A DNA stretch of 31,424 nucleotides from a virus. The stretch lies in the IMG/VR virus record IMGVR_UViG_3300021376_000228, positions 1 to 31,424 of that record; one strand, 5' to 3'. The position numbers were made by a program, and so were the translations under genes. Under the pieces are notes generated by a model. The model was not told the DNA's origin and made no database searches. It was given only the letters and a program-made list of their open reading frames with translations. How positions within the stretch are numbered: the stretch's first letter is position 1; every line of letters starts with the position of its first letter. Below are positions 15,784-23,462 of the stretch, one piece after another.

Positions 15784-15790
15784 TATTTAT
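15784..15790 (-). promoter_or_regulatory. late-promoter-like box before the small acidic gene
   Basis: Minus strand AATAAATA in a very AT-rich stretch directly past the 3' end of tRNA-Leu, 22 bases before the ATG at 15762. Confidence 0.35.
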
Positions 15791-15795
15791 TTTTA

Positions 15796-15879
15796 TAGGA
15801 CGAGGGGGACTTGAACCCCCACGAGGTTACCCTCAACAGATTTTAAGTCTGGTGTGTCTACCACTTCCACCACCGTCCC
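15796..15879 (-). tRNA. tRNA-Leu (anticodon UAA)
   Basis: An 84-base cloverleaf on the minus strand. The acceptor GGGACGG pairs with TCGTCCT (two G-U pairs), the anticodon loop is CTTAAAA with UAA at positions 34-36, and the T arm is GGGGG-TTCAAGT-CCCCC. The long variable arm (TTGAGGGTAACCTCG) is diagnostic for leucine. CCA is not encoded. It reads UUA and UUG codons, which are frequent in these AT-rich genes. Confidence 0.9.
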
Positions 15880-15884
15880 TTAGG

Positions 15885-15957
15885 TGCCCGTTGTGAGGAT
15901 TGAACTCACCTCCCATCGATTATGAGTCGATTGCATTCACCAGATTGCTAAACGGGC
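15885..15957 (-). tRNA. tRNA with CAU anticodon (Met, or Ile2 after lysidine modification)
   Basis: A 73-base cloverleaf on the minus strand. The acceptor GCCCGTT pairs with AACGGGC, the anticodon arm is ATCGA-CTCATAA-TCGAT and the T arm is GTGAG-TTCAATC-CTCAC. It lacks the mismatched first pair of initiator tRNA, so it is an elongator Met or an Ile2 tRNA. The D stem is short (GCA/TGC), and sequence alone does not settle the identity. Only two bases separate it from tRNA-Ile and five from tRNA-Leu, so the three are cut from one transcript. Confidence 0.85.
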
Positions 15958-15959
15958 AA

Positions 15960-16031
15960 TAGGAATGTCGGGAATTGAACCCGATTCACTCCGTTATAAG
16001 CAGAGGGCCTTAACCATTAGGCGACATTCCC
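15960..16031 (-). tRNA. tRNA-Ile (anticodon UAU)
   Basis: A 72-base cloverleaf on the minus strand. The acceptor GGGAATG pairs with CATTCCT, the D arm is GCC..GGC, the anticodon arm is CTCTG-CTTATAA-CGGAG (one G-U pair) with anticodon UAU, and the T arm is TCGGG-TTCAATT-CCCGA. It reads AUA, a codon that is rare in many bacteria but present in the phage genes. Its first three bases also belong to an inverted repeat that extends into the antitoxin gene. Confidence 0.85.
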
Positions 16032-16098
16032 GCAGATGAACTTACTGAGCTTCGTTGTTTAAGTCAGTGTGTATTCGTATAAGTTCATCATCTGCGGG
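16029..16098 (-). repeat. inverted repeat linking antitoxin 3' end and tRNA-Ile 5' end
   Basis: Arms at 16029-16044 and 16080-16098 pair over 16 positions with one three-base bulge (CCCGCAGATGA..ACTTA against TAAGTTCATCTGCGGG). The loop is 35 bases. One arm includes the antitoxin stop codon and the first three bases of tRNA-Ile. Confidence 0.7.
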
Positions 16099-16215
16099 CA
16101 TCATCACTGCTGCTTTACCATCTTCTCCAATGATGCCAATGTGCTCTCCGTTTTCTACTCTTTCCAAGAGAGCATCAAAGTTTTCTTCCCACTCTTTCAC
16201 TGTAAATACTTCCAT
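16042..16215 (-). CDS. Phd/YefM-like antitoxin, no toxin partner seen
   Basis: A 57-residue protein read directly from the sequence: MEVFTVKEWEENFDALLERV, then ENGEHIGIIGEDGKAAVMM and PADDELIRIHTD. The F-T-V-x-E-W-x-x-x-F-D-x-L-x-x-R-V-E-x-G-E pattern is that of Phd/YefM antitoxins, which bind DNA through their N-terminus and neutralise a toxin through their C-terminus. The tail here is short. The neighbours are a small unknown gene 11 bases upstream and the tRNA cluster downstream; neither looks like a Doc, YoeB or RelE toxin. A free phage antitoxin could neutralise a host toxin triggered by infection, or act as a small regulator. It probably belongs to the transcript from the consensus promoter at 16451-16479. 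An AATAAATA box at 16224-16230 also lies upstream. Confidence 0.65.
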   Translation of the reverse strand: MEVFTVKEWEENFDALLERVENGEHIGIIGEDGKAAVMMPADDELIRIHTDLNNEAQ

Positions 16216-16226
16216 TTTTTTAATAT

Positions 16227-16424
16227 TTATTGGGCAATGGCGAGATCAGCATACTCAATCTGATCAGGTTCAAGGTTGGCAGTCACAACTTCTAGGACAT
16301 TCATAAACTCCTGAACAGTATCACACTCAACAAGTTTCTCATTACCTTCATCACTGATGAGAAGGAAGGAGCGAGTGCAAACATCAATCACAATGCCCAG
16401 AACAGATTCTTGTGCAGTGCTCAT
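16227..16424 (-). CDS. small hypothetical protein, first gene of the early island
   Basis: A 65-residue protein (MSTAQESVLGIVIDVCTRSF...) with a short strand-rich start, then an acidic helical end (NLEPDQIEYADLAIAQ). The frame opens at a GTG at 16448, but that codon lies at the expected transcription start of the promoter just upstream. The ATG at 16424, with GGAA about ten bases before it, is therefore preferred. No family recognised; the promoter implies expression early in infection. Confidence 0.6.
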   Translation of the reverse strand: MSTAQESVLGIVIDVCTRSFLLISDEGNEKLVECDTVQEFMNVLEVVTANLEPDQIEYADLAIAQ

Positions 16425-16450
16425 TAGGTGGTTCCGTTGATTACCCACAT

Positions 16451-16479
16451 ATTATAGGGGATCTTGGGTACGGTGTCAA
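16451..16479 (-). promoter_or_regulatory. perfect sigma-70 consensus promoter
   Basis: Minus strand TTGACA (16479-16474), exactly 17 bases, then TATAAT (16456-16451). Both boxes and the spacer match the consensus of the bacterial housekeeping sigma factor, as expected for a strong early phage promoter. The -35 box contains the TGA stop codon of the structural gene upstream. It should drive the small gene at 16424, the antitoxin and the tRNAs. Confidence 0.9.
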
Positions 16480-17453
16480 GTGGTTAGGTTGGTGATCGCA
16501 GAAAGGGCTCCAGCATTTTTGGTTTTTCTGTCGGTGACCTTCTGCCGGGTGTTTTTGGCACCCCAGTTTTGTAGTTCCTTTTCCTTCTTCACACCTTTAA
16601 CGGAATTCAGATCAGTTCTGCTTACGGCAGCATCTCTCTGAGATCTCAATGATGCGATTTGTGATTCTAAACTAGCAATCGAAGATGCGATTGAAACACA
16701 TACACTTTGACCAGCAGCACCAGTGATATTAGTGAGAGTAGCATCAGGCGCAACACCAACACCAGCATAAGCACGGAAAGCAGCAACATTTCTTGGACCA
16801 CTATGATCACTGGAAGTGCTAGAAACTGTTCTTGCGGTTCCTACGGTTGAACCACCATCATTGGCAATTACGTTCTGATATCCATAACCAATATTTGATG
16901 CTGTTAATTCAACAGTGCTGTCTGGATCAAATGGATTTGTTGCTGCATAATTTACACTGGGACCCCACATGGTTGGAAAGATTTTTATGTTATCAATATC
17001 TTGCTTGAGAGAGAAATCTCCACCAAAATTTTGAGTTAATGAGTTAATACCAGTATTTCTAGTAGTTCCACCAGATGTTGTTGTACTATAGGCAATACCT
17101 GGCCAACAATTTCTATTAATTGCCTCTGTTGATAATTGAACGATCTGAGTTTTTAATGCGTTGATCTGAGAGTCATATGAAAGAATTGTGTTGTCATATT
17201 CTCCACAAAACTGCTGCAGAACAATAACATCTTTTTCATATTGTGCTTCAATCTTATCGCCAGCATCCTCTGGGTAAAGTTCTGGGAATTCCTCTGTGTT
17301 CTCTTCCCATTGCCCAGATTCATTCTGGGTTATTTTTTTATTTGAAATTGATGTGGGAACACCCACATTACTTTGATTTTCATAAACACCATCAAGTTGA
17401 TCCTGTTCTTTCTCCAGGATTTCAATAACTTGATTTTTTAAGACAATGTCCAT
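16476..17453 (-). CDS. virion structural protein of unknown position
   Basis: About 325 residues starting MDIVLKNQVIEILEKEQDQL. It has helical, coiled-coil-like ends (QINALKTQIVQLSTEA; SIASLESQIASLRSQRDAAV) around a G/S/T/N-rich middle, and a basic C-terminus. The layout suggests an elongated structural or fibre-associated protein, and its place at the end of the baseplate operon fits. The frame extends two codons to a TTG (MGMDIVL); ATG at 17453 is preferred, with no strong ribosome site for either. The box AATAAATA at 17475-17481 overlaps the end of the upstream gene. Family and function are not recognised. Confidence 0.65.
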   Translation of the reverse strand: MDIVLKNQVIEILEKEQDQLDGVYENQSNVGVPTSISNKKITQNESGQWEENTEEFPELYPEDAGDKIEAQYEKDVIVLQQFCGEYDNTILSYDSQINALKTQIVQLSTEAINRNCWPGIAYSTTTSGGTTRNTGINSLTQNFGGDFSLKQDIDNIKIFPTMWGPSVNYAATNPFDPDSTVELTASNIGYGYQNVIANDGGSTVGTARTVSSTSSDHSGPRNVAAFRAYAGVGVAPDATLTNITGAAGQSVCVSIASSIASLESQIASLRSQRDAAVSRTDLNSVKGVKKEKELQNWGAKNTRQKVTDRKTKNAGALSAITNLTT

Positions 17454-17473
17454 GCCCAAGAATTATATTTTCT

Positions 17474-18268
17474 TTATTTATTTCCTTCTAGGGATGCCAC
17501 TCTTTCTTTCAGTTCTTCAATCTGCTGTTGTTGTTCTTTAATTGCTTCGATTAGAACAGAGACAAGATTTCCATATTCAACTGTTTTTAGATCTTCACCT
17601 TCGATCTTTTCTGTTACAACAACTTCTGGTATAACTTGTTCGACTTCCTGGGCAATTAAACCAACAGAAGATGCCTGTGCTTTTGCTTTTGCTGGAACCA
17701 CATCTGGGTTCCAATTAAAAGAAACACCTCTAAGACTTAATACCTTATCTAAAGATCCTTCAAGGTTAACTACGTTTGTTTTTGCTCTCTGATCAGATGG
17801 GCATGGAGCACAAATATTTGATCCATTATATAAGAATAGTCCATTTAGAGCACCTGCTGGACTATTAAATGCCATGGTAAATGCATTTTCAGTTAGAGTT
17901 GGTGCCGTGGCACTCCAAGAAGGAACAACTGAACTCTTTAACAAGTTTAGTTCAGAATTAACACCACTATAAGAAACGTCCAGTGCGCCAAATTTAAGGT
18001 CTGAACCAATTTTAATATCGGCACCAAATACATTTCTTACACCAGTCAGAACTTCGAGTCCAACTGTATTGATTGAAAGAGGTGAAGTTACTGATGGTCC
18101 AACATTAAGTGCGGCAAGAAAAGGTACAACTGTTGAACCCTGCCCAAAATGTCCTTTATGGACCGATAAAGTTCCTGGTTCCCAAAATCCTTTAGGAAAC
18201 TGTAAAGCACCACCAGCAATTGGTGATAGAACGTCAAGTGAATAGGAAGATAAGTGATCGAATGCCAT
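17474..18268 (-). CDS. fibre or baseplate protein with C-terminal S74 auto-cleaving chaperone domain
   Basis: A 264-residue protein whose last 110 residues are a peptidase S74 intramolecular chaperone. The signature SDQRAKTN at 158-165 gives the serine-lysine pair (S158, K163) and predicts self-cleavage just before S158. ALRGV-type and GLIAQEVEQVIPEVV segments follow, then a trimerising coiled coil (IKEQQQQIEELKERVASLEG). Such domains fold trimeric fibres and are then released. The N-terminal 157 residues, beta-rich with G, S and V, would be the mature product, probably a short fibre or tip protein. It starts two bases after the stop of the needle-like gene, suggesting a joint role at the baseplate. 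Confidence 0.8.
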   Translation of the reverse strand: MAFDHLSSYSLDVLSPIAGGALQFPKGFWEPGTLSVHKGHFGQGSTVVPFLAALNVGPSVTSPLSINTVGLEVLTGVRNVFGADIKIGSDLKFGALDVSYSGVNSELNLLKSSVVPSWSATAPTLTENAFTMAFNSPAGALNGLFLYNGSNICAPCPSDQRAKTNVVNLEGSLDKVLSLRGVSFNWNPDVVPAKAKAQASSVGLIAQEVEQVIPEVVVTEKIEGEDLKTVEYGNLVSVLIEAIKEQQQQIEELKERVASLEGNK

Positions 18269-18270
18269 AT

Positions 18271-18852
18271 TTACCTACAAGATTGAGTAACACCAGAAAT
18301 TAATTCTTTTATTGGACCAGGTAGAAGAGCCTCAATAATCGGATTCAATGGAGAAACTTTGTTTACATCAGCACAACTAAGATTTAAAAGACCAGGAGCA
18401 GTTATATTTACAGAATCAGCACTAGTTATACAAACTTTTGCTCCAGCAATATTAAGTTGTTCTCCAGCAACAAGACTAATATGATCGTTTGCATTTACAA
18501 GAAAATTTCCATTGCTATCATCACCGATTGCTTCGAAGTAAATATTCTTTGCTATAATTTTTAGATTACCTTGTTGGCAATTTATAAGCATATCACCATT
18601 TTCACAGATAATTGCCTTGGCAATATTCTCATTTTCACCATCTTTTCTTTCTTCGGTGAAGTCTCTACCACAATATTCCTCAGATTTCTTTGGAATTATA
18701 GTTGTTTTATTTCCATTATTATTATAATGTTCGTGGTGACCCTTCGTTGTGGCAACATTTAATACAGATCCATCACTTTTAGTGCCAGTTGGTCCAAAAA
18801 TAATAGCACCGTGTGGATTATTCGTTACTGTATGTTCTGGTATATTTGCCAT
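18271..18852 (-). CDS. gp5-like beta-helix needle protein (separate spike)
   Basis: A 193-residue protein whose middle and end carry repeats of the kind seen in the T4 gp5 needle and VgrG tips: NGDMLINCQQGNLKIIAKN, NDHISLVAGEQLNIAGAKV, DSVNITAPGLLNLSC. These predict a triple-stranded beta helix that pierces the outer membrane. The N-terminal part has histidine-rich GHHEHYNNNGN. In T4 the OB fold, lysozyme and needle are one gp5 chain. Here the OB fold is in the gene at 21494-22174, and no lysozyme domain is seen. Neighbouring starts and stops lie within a few bases, consistent with one transcript. Confidence 0.7.
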   Translation of the reverse strand: MANIPEHTVTNNPHGAIIFGPTGTKSDGSVLNVATTKGHHEHYNNNGNKTTIIPKKSEEYCGRDFTEERKDGENENIAKAIICENGDMLINCQQGNLKIIAKNIYFEAIGDDSNGNFLVNANDHISLVAGEQLNIAGAKVCITSADSVNITAPGLLNLSCADVNKVSPLNPIIEALLPGPIKELISGVTQSCR

Positions 18853-18855
18853 ATT

Positions 18856-21462
18856 TTATGAAACGCAATCAATAACGCGAACGAGATCTTGTGGAGCTGG
18901 AGCACCTGCCAAGCGATCAAAGTCTTCTATTCTTGTGAATGTAAGAATCGGTCTGACTTCAAGTCCACCACCAGTGAGACTATTTATTGTGATCTCAGGG
19001 ATCGTCGTTAAGTTACATACTTCTTCCAAAACATCAATTGCGATGATCTGGCCGTCTTGAGTCATCTTAACTCTTGCCTGTAGATTTGGTATATCTGGTG
19101 TAATCGTAATTTCATCGGTGGGTTGATATCCAATACCAGTGGAAACAACCTGTATCTCTTTCAGACAAACAACATAATCCGTGACCTTTTGCTCAACTGG
19201 GAATGGAACAGTTGTGTCTGCTGGATCATCATCAAACTCCGTGGTTCCATCAACGGTATTCATATAACCAGATCCGTTGTTAACCATTACAACTTCAGTT
19301 ATTTGACCATTATCATTAATCTTAGTATATCCACTGGCATATTCTCCTCTTCCACAAGAATCCATAAAGGTTACAAATGGAGGTCTAGTGTAGTTTGATC
19401 CACCAAACACTAGATCTACACCTAAAATCTGTCCAGCAGTATCAACAACTGCCGATCCAACAGCACCAAGTCCACCACCACCAAAGAATTCGACAGTTGG
19501 CGGACCACATCTAAATGGAGCAGTACTACAATCAGTAACACTTCCAGGTGCTGCTCCAATACTTTCTCCACCAACACCTTTATCAAGGAATCCTAGTCCA
19601 AGTGTGTTATTGAGGGTATCATTAATAAACTGTGTCGCTTCTCCAGCATCTAAATCTGGTGATGCTAAGAATTTCTCAAAGGCATTTGGATTTGTTGGTG
19701 ATGGTCCACCCCAAGGACCAGCGGCATATTCCTTAATCTCTGGACAATTTGGTTTGGCACATAAGAAAGATTCAAATCCTATAATAAAGTCTAGTGCCTC
19801 AAATATCTGACCGGCAAACTTTGTTGCTCCACCAAGAACATCACTGATTTCATCTAAAACTGGACCGATTGCTTCATCAATACTTGCACCAAGGTTGTTT
19901 ACCAGAGCATTTGTAAACTGCTCTGCCACACAGAAAGGAGCATTTGCGATCTTACCAATAAGTTCAAACAAGAAATCAATAACAAGATCTTTTAAACCTT
20001 TGATGATGTCTTTAAACTTACAAAGAATAGAGTCTACTATTTTTTGAATTACAGTATTTTTTAATTGTGATGCCAAATTGGGAAATAACTTATCAATAAC
20101 ATCGATGATACCTCTTCTTATCTTGTATAGAACATAGTTTCTAAATCTTTGAACTAGTCCTTTCAGAACTGAGGCAATAATAGTGGAAGTGCTTCTTACA
20201 AGACTTACAAGATTACTAGTTTTATTAACTATACCATTAACATATAAGTTACCATACTTTTTGATTCCTTTCAGTGTGATAAAAAACTTCTGAAGTTGGG
20301 TATTGATCTTTGCCATCTCAGAAGTTCCACAGGGATCTGGCATGGAGTACTTCTTCTGGGCAAGTGCTGCTAGATTATTTCCGATTACAGAATTTACAAA
20401 CTGTTCACACTCTGGCGTATCTGTAAATGTGTATGAGTTATCACTCTCTTTCTTAACACACTGTGGGTTTCTTTTTGCCCCCTCTGCCAAAATTACATTT
20501 CTTTCTGCTAAAAGTTCTTCATATAGTAGCTTTTGTCCTTCAGATAATGGTCCAGTTTGTTGACTAAAACGATTATTAAGTATATCTAACGCATTTTGGT
20601 TTTCTTTAATTAAATCAGAAAGTTCTTCATCGGTAAGAGTGCTAACATCCACCATTTCAACAGCAGTTTCTACAGGATCAGCAACTTCTACTGCTGTTGT
20701 TTGTGCTGTTGTTTGTGCTGTTGTTTGTGCTGTTGTTTGTGCTGTTGTTTGTGCTGTTGCTTGTGTTGATCCAATAGGTTTTCCACGAGGAGTTTGAGAA
20801 AAACCAAAATCTTCTGTTGTTGTCTTTCTAACGGATGTTAAAGTTGAATTATATCCTCTATCAATTTGTGTTTTAATCTCAGAATCAACGGCACTAACTC
20901 CACCAACATTACCCAATAAATGATCATAAATTGGTATAAATTGACCACCGGTATTGTATACTCCAACGGTTACACGATAACTACCATCTTTATATTCTGC
21001 AGAATATTCTCCTGCCGAAAGACCTCTGGCACTAAGTAATCTTTTATAACCATCATAGGTTTTTTTATCTACTTTTTGAAGTAAAAGTGTAGTTCCAGTC
21101 GATAAACCTTTTTCATTTTCCTGTTCATAAAGAACAAGTTCTTTACCACGGACGTTAACATATTTGATACCAGAAGTTGATTCTTGTTGTCCTGATTGTG
21201 GTTGTGTTGATTGTGGTTGTGTTGGTAGTGAGTTGGTTTCTTGTGTGACTACTTGTGTTACTGGTTGACTTCGCTCTATAACGATATCTTTTCTAACTGG
21301 AAATCCTGGTTCTGGCAACTTTCCTTCAGATTGAATTCTTCGTATTAAATCGGGGTTTTCTACAGAATAATACTTATTGTCATAAGCACGTTCGTACCAT
21401 ATAGTTCCAACTCTAGCATACTCTTTGCCAACAATAAATCTAGTTTCATCTACTCTTGCCAT
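18856..21462 (-). CDS. large virion structural protein of the baseplate cluster
   Basis: An 868-residue protein. The order is: a beta-rich N-terminus (FIVGKEYARVGTIWYERA), a low-complexity Q/T/S linker with TTAQ repeated (about residues 230-255), and a helical region ending in long amphipathic helices (LFPNLASQLKNTVIQKIVDS). The C-terminus carries two or more copies of a module like VFGGSNYTRPPFVTFMDSCG, VNNGSGY and VSTGIGY. Such GGS.Y..PP.V.F.D.CG modules are familiar in cyanomyovirus structural proteins without assigned function. It lies between the OB hub and needle genes. A very strong ribosome site (AAGGAGGTG, eight bases before the ATG) and a TAATAAATA box suggest high late expression. 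Confidence 0.7.
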   Translation of the reverse strand: MARVDETRFIVGKEYARVGTIWYERAYDNKYYSVENPDLIRRIQSEGKLPEPGFPVRKDIVIERSQPVTQVVTQETNSLPTQPQSTQPQSGQQESTSGIKYVNVRGKELVLYEQENEKGLSTGTTLLLQKVDKKTYDGYKRLLSARGLSAGEYSAEYKDGSYRVTVGVYNTGGQFIPIYDHLLGNVGGVSAVDSEIKTQIDRGYNSTLTSVRKTTTEDFGFSQTPRGKPIGSTQATAQTTAQTTAQTTAQTTAQTTAVEVADPVETAVEMVDVSTLTDEELSDLIKENQNALDILNNRFSQQTGPLSEGQKLLYEELLAERNVILAEGAKRNPQCVKKESDNSYTFTDTPECEQFVNSVIGNNLAALAQKKYSMPDPCGTSEMAKINTQLQKFFITLKGIKKYGNLYVNGIVNKTSNLVSLVRSTSTIIASVLKGLVQRFRNYVLYKIRRGIIDVIDKLFPNLASQLKNTVIQKIVDSILCKFKDIIKGLKDLVIDFLFELIGKIANAPFCVAEQFTNALVNNLGASIDEAIGPVLDEISDVLGGATKFAGQIFEALDFIIGFESFLCAKPNCPEIKEYAAGPWGGPSPTNPNAFEKFLASPDLDAGEATQFINDTLNNTLGLGFLDKGVGGESIGAAPGSVTDCSTAPFRCGPPTVEFFGGGGLGAVGSAVVDTAGQILGVDLVFGGSNYTRPPFVTFMDSCGRGEYASGYTKINDNGQITEVVMVNNGSGYMNTVDGTTEFDDDPADTTVPFPVEQKVTDYVVCLKEIQVVSTGIGYQPTDEITITPDIPNLQARVKMTQDGQIIAIDVLEEVCNLTTIPEITINSLTGGGLEVRPILTFTRIEDFDRLAGAPAPQDLVRVIDCVS
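20693..20764 (-). repeat. 12-bp coding tandem repeat (TTAQ)n
   Basis: Six tandem copies of GCTGTTGTTTGT on the plus strand, five perfect and the last with one change. In frame in the 868-residue protein they code for TTAQ repeats, a flexible linker. Copy number is likely to vary between relatives. Confidence 0.9.
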
Positions 21463-21487
21463 TTATACATTCACCTCCTTGTTCTGA

Positions 21488-21494
21488 TATTTAT
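21488..21494 (-). promoter_or_regulatory. late-promoter-like box before the 868-residue gene
   Basis: Minus strand AATAAATA, starting at the last base of the OB-hub stop codon and followed by the strong ribosome site AAGGAGGTG. Confidence 0.45.
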
Positions 21495-22174
21495 TAAACA
21501 CCACGAACTTGTCCACCAACACCATTAATACGATTAATAATTTGATCAATTTGTTCTCTTGGAATTGGACCAAGTTCACCTCTTTGAATCGATCTAAGAA
21601 GTAGTTTATCTTCTGCTTTATCTTTTGCTGTGTATTGTGCTACTGGTGTGGAAAGATCTTTTGTTAACTTACTTACATCAAACTTTGGTTCCGTCTTCGC
21701 ATCTTCCTTAATATCACTTCCAACTGGCAGTGTTCTTGGATCTGATTTCTTAGAACTACCACCGATCATTTGGTGATTGCCTGCCTGAAGACCACCATTG
21801 TATGTGCTTACATCTTTGAACTGTGTTGTGCCATTGTCCGATACTGTAATCTCCGGCATATTTGCTGCTCTACCAAAACTTCCAATGATAATTGGGTCCT
21901 GAGAAATTTTTGGATCACTGACACATAAAACCCATTCACCACCCCAAACTCCCGACGATCCTCTATTGAAGTGTCCATAATTGGTTGATTGCGTAACAAT
22001 TGCCCATGGCAAATCATCATCCTTTATTTCTGAAGACTCTGGATGTTTTCCTGGAATTCTTATTTTTACACGATTTCCCCAAGCATCATTCCAAGAAGCG
22101 CCTTTAACATATTGGTTTTGCCCTGGAGCAACTTGAGCAACGAAGATTTCATTACTACCGGTATTAATCTTCAT
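21494..22174 (-). CDS. gp5-like baseplate hub OB-fold protein
   Basis: A 226-residue protein whose first 110 residues resemble the OB-fold domain of T4 gp5: NEIFVAQVAPGQNQYVKGAS, then WGNRVKIRIPGKHP, LPWAIVTQS, GGEWVLCVSD and DPIIIGSFGR. This domain sits on the gp27 ring and carries the needle. The remainder (TQFKDVSTYNGGLQAGNHQM onward) is linker-like, and no lysozyme domain follows, unlike T4 gp5. It ends with IDQIINRINGVGGQVRGV, which may be helical. The start overlaps the gp27-like gene by ATGA. The needle part appears to be encoded separately at 18271-18852. Confidence 0.8.
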   Translation of the reverse strand: MKINTGSNEIFVAQVAPGQNQYVKGASWNDAWGNRVKIRIPGKHPESSEIKDDDLPWAIVTQSTNYGHFNRGSSGVWGGEWVLCVSDPKISQDPIIIGSFGRAANMPEITVSDNGTTQFKDVSTYNGGLQAGNHQMIGGSSKKSDPRTLPVGSDIKEDAKTEPKFDVSKLTKDLSTPVAQYTAKDKAEDKLLLRSIQRGELGPIPREQIDQIINRINGVGGQVRGV

Positions 22175-23457
22175 TTTTTATTTTTATTAGTATATAGACC
22201 ATAGGAGTCACGAACTAAAGTCATTGATGTAATTGAGTCTACTGGACCAAAATGATGACATAAATTCAAAATTAAATACTTGCCACTTTGAACTGGATCT
22301 GATCCCTGAACCTTACTACTTTGAGTAATCGGTTCAAAATCACAAATTATAGTGTCTCCTGCCATAAGTTGAGGATTACAAGGAACCTGAACATGTAAGA
22401 TTTGTGAGAACAATAGATTGTATCTCATTGTTGATAATGATCTCCATTTCACAGGATCATTAATAACTTCTCCTTTTGGTGCTGATTCATAGGTTCCTAT
22501 TGATTTTATGTAAAAACTTGTTTTAACGTAACTTTCTGTGTTTGGTGCATCAACAGTTTTTCCTAAAGATTTTTTCAATTGATCAAATTTATAAACAGTT
22601 CTTTCATACTTTCTACTTTTTAGATCTAAAACACCAACTTCTCTCTGAAAAACACCAGATTTTAGTGCTGTTATTACATCGTCACCTTTTATATCAGTTT
22701 TAAGAAGTATTTTAAAGTCATTTTCATCATTATCTAAATTTGCCCTTAGAGTTCCTCTTAGGAAATATTCCGCCTTTGGTTCTTGTGTGATTAAATCATC
22801 GATAGATCTAAAATTAAAACCATCTCTGGTCTCATAGAAGAAATATCCAGGATTTCCATCAACTGGAGAGGATTGTGGTGCTAATTCGCCAACAATAACC
22901 TCAAAAACTGATCTGTTTTCTCCAGCAAATTGATATGGTTCTCTAGTTGGCGAAATAGAAAGTTTGTCCGTCTTTAAATATTTTTTCACTAGTTTTGTAA
23001 CAGTATCTGCTATATTGCCAGAATACTTTTCTTTAACAGTATTTGATTGATTATTTTTTGCTCCTTGTGAAACCAATCCTATCATTAATGCTTGTTTGGT
23101 TGCCGACTGATCTGGGGATAGTTTTACATCATATACCAATGGGTTTCTAGTAAAATCCAAATTTCCATACTTATGAGAAATTTTAAATTTAACAGATACA
23201 TCTCCAGTTAATGGAAGGGCGGCACTTAATGTACTAAGTCTACCCTGATTATCATATTTTTCATCAATTGGATGAGAACCACCAGTATCCAGTATGGTCA
23301 ATATTGCCGTGATATTTGGAGATAAAAGACTTTCATAATAATCGAAAGACGTTGTTTTGGCACCTTCAGAAAACTGACCAGTAATATCTACTATCTTACC
23401 ATTTTTTTCAATCTGAAATATTTCGTATGCTGAGGCTTCTGCTGCTTTTCTTGCCAT
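22171..23457 (-). CDS. gp27-like baseplate hub protein
   Basis: A 428-residue protein fitting the gp27/gpD hub family in length, position and sequence style. It has beta-rich domains with ITAILTILDTGG near residue 50, a central NRSVFEVIVGELAPQ segment, and MAGDTIICDF followed by YLILNLCHHFGPVDSITSM near the end, as in hub proteins that form a trimeric, pseudo-hexameric ring below the tail tube. It is immediately followed by the OB-fold partner gene with an ATGA overlap, as expected for proteins that assemble together. The start follows the upstream stop by five bases. Confidence 0.75.
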   Translation of the reverse strand: MARKAAEASAYEIFQIEKNGKIVDITGQFSEGAKTTSFDYYESLLSPNITAILTILDTGGSHPIDEKYDNQGRLSTLSAALPLTGDVSVKFKISHKYGNLDFTRNPLVYDVKLSPDQSATKQALMIGLVSQGAKNNQSNTVKEKYSGNIADTVTKLVKKYLKTDKLSISPTREPYQFAGENRSVFEVIVGELAPQSSPVDGNPGYFFYETRDGFNFRSIDDLITQEPKAEYFLRGTLRANLDNDENDFKILLKTDIKGDDVITALKSGVFQREVGVLDLKSRKYERTVYKFDQLKKSLGKTVDAPNTESYVKTSFYIKSIGTYESAPKGEVINDPVKWRSLSTMRYNLLFSQILHVQVPCNPQLMAGDTIICDFEPITQSSKVQGSDPVQSGKYLILNLCHHFGPVDSITSMTLVRDSYGLYTNKNKK

Positions 23458-23462
23458 TTATC

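Noticed and set aside
18565-18762. Plus-strand hydrophobic open frame opposite the needle gene
   Set aside because: It lies antisense to a well supported coding frame, and its hydrophobic look comes from reading AT-rich codons in reverse.
20693-20764. Tandem repeat considered as a CRISPR array or iteron origin
   Set aside because: The 12-base units are contiguous without spacers and stay in frame within a structural protein.
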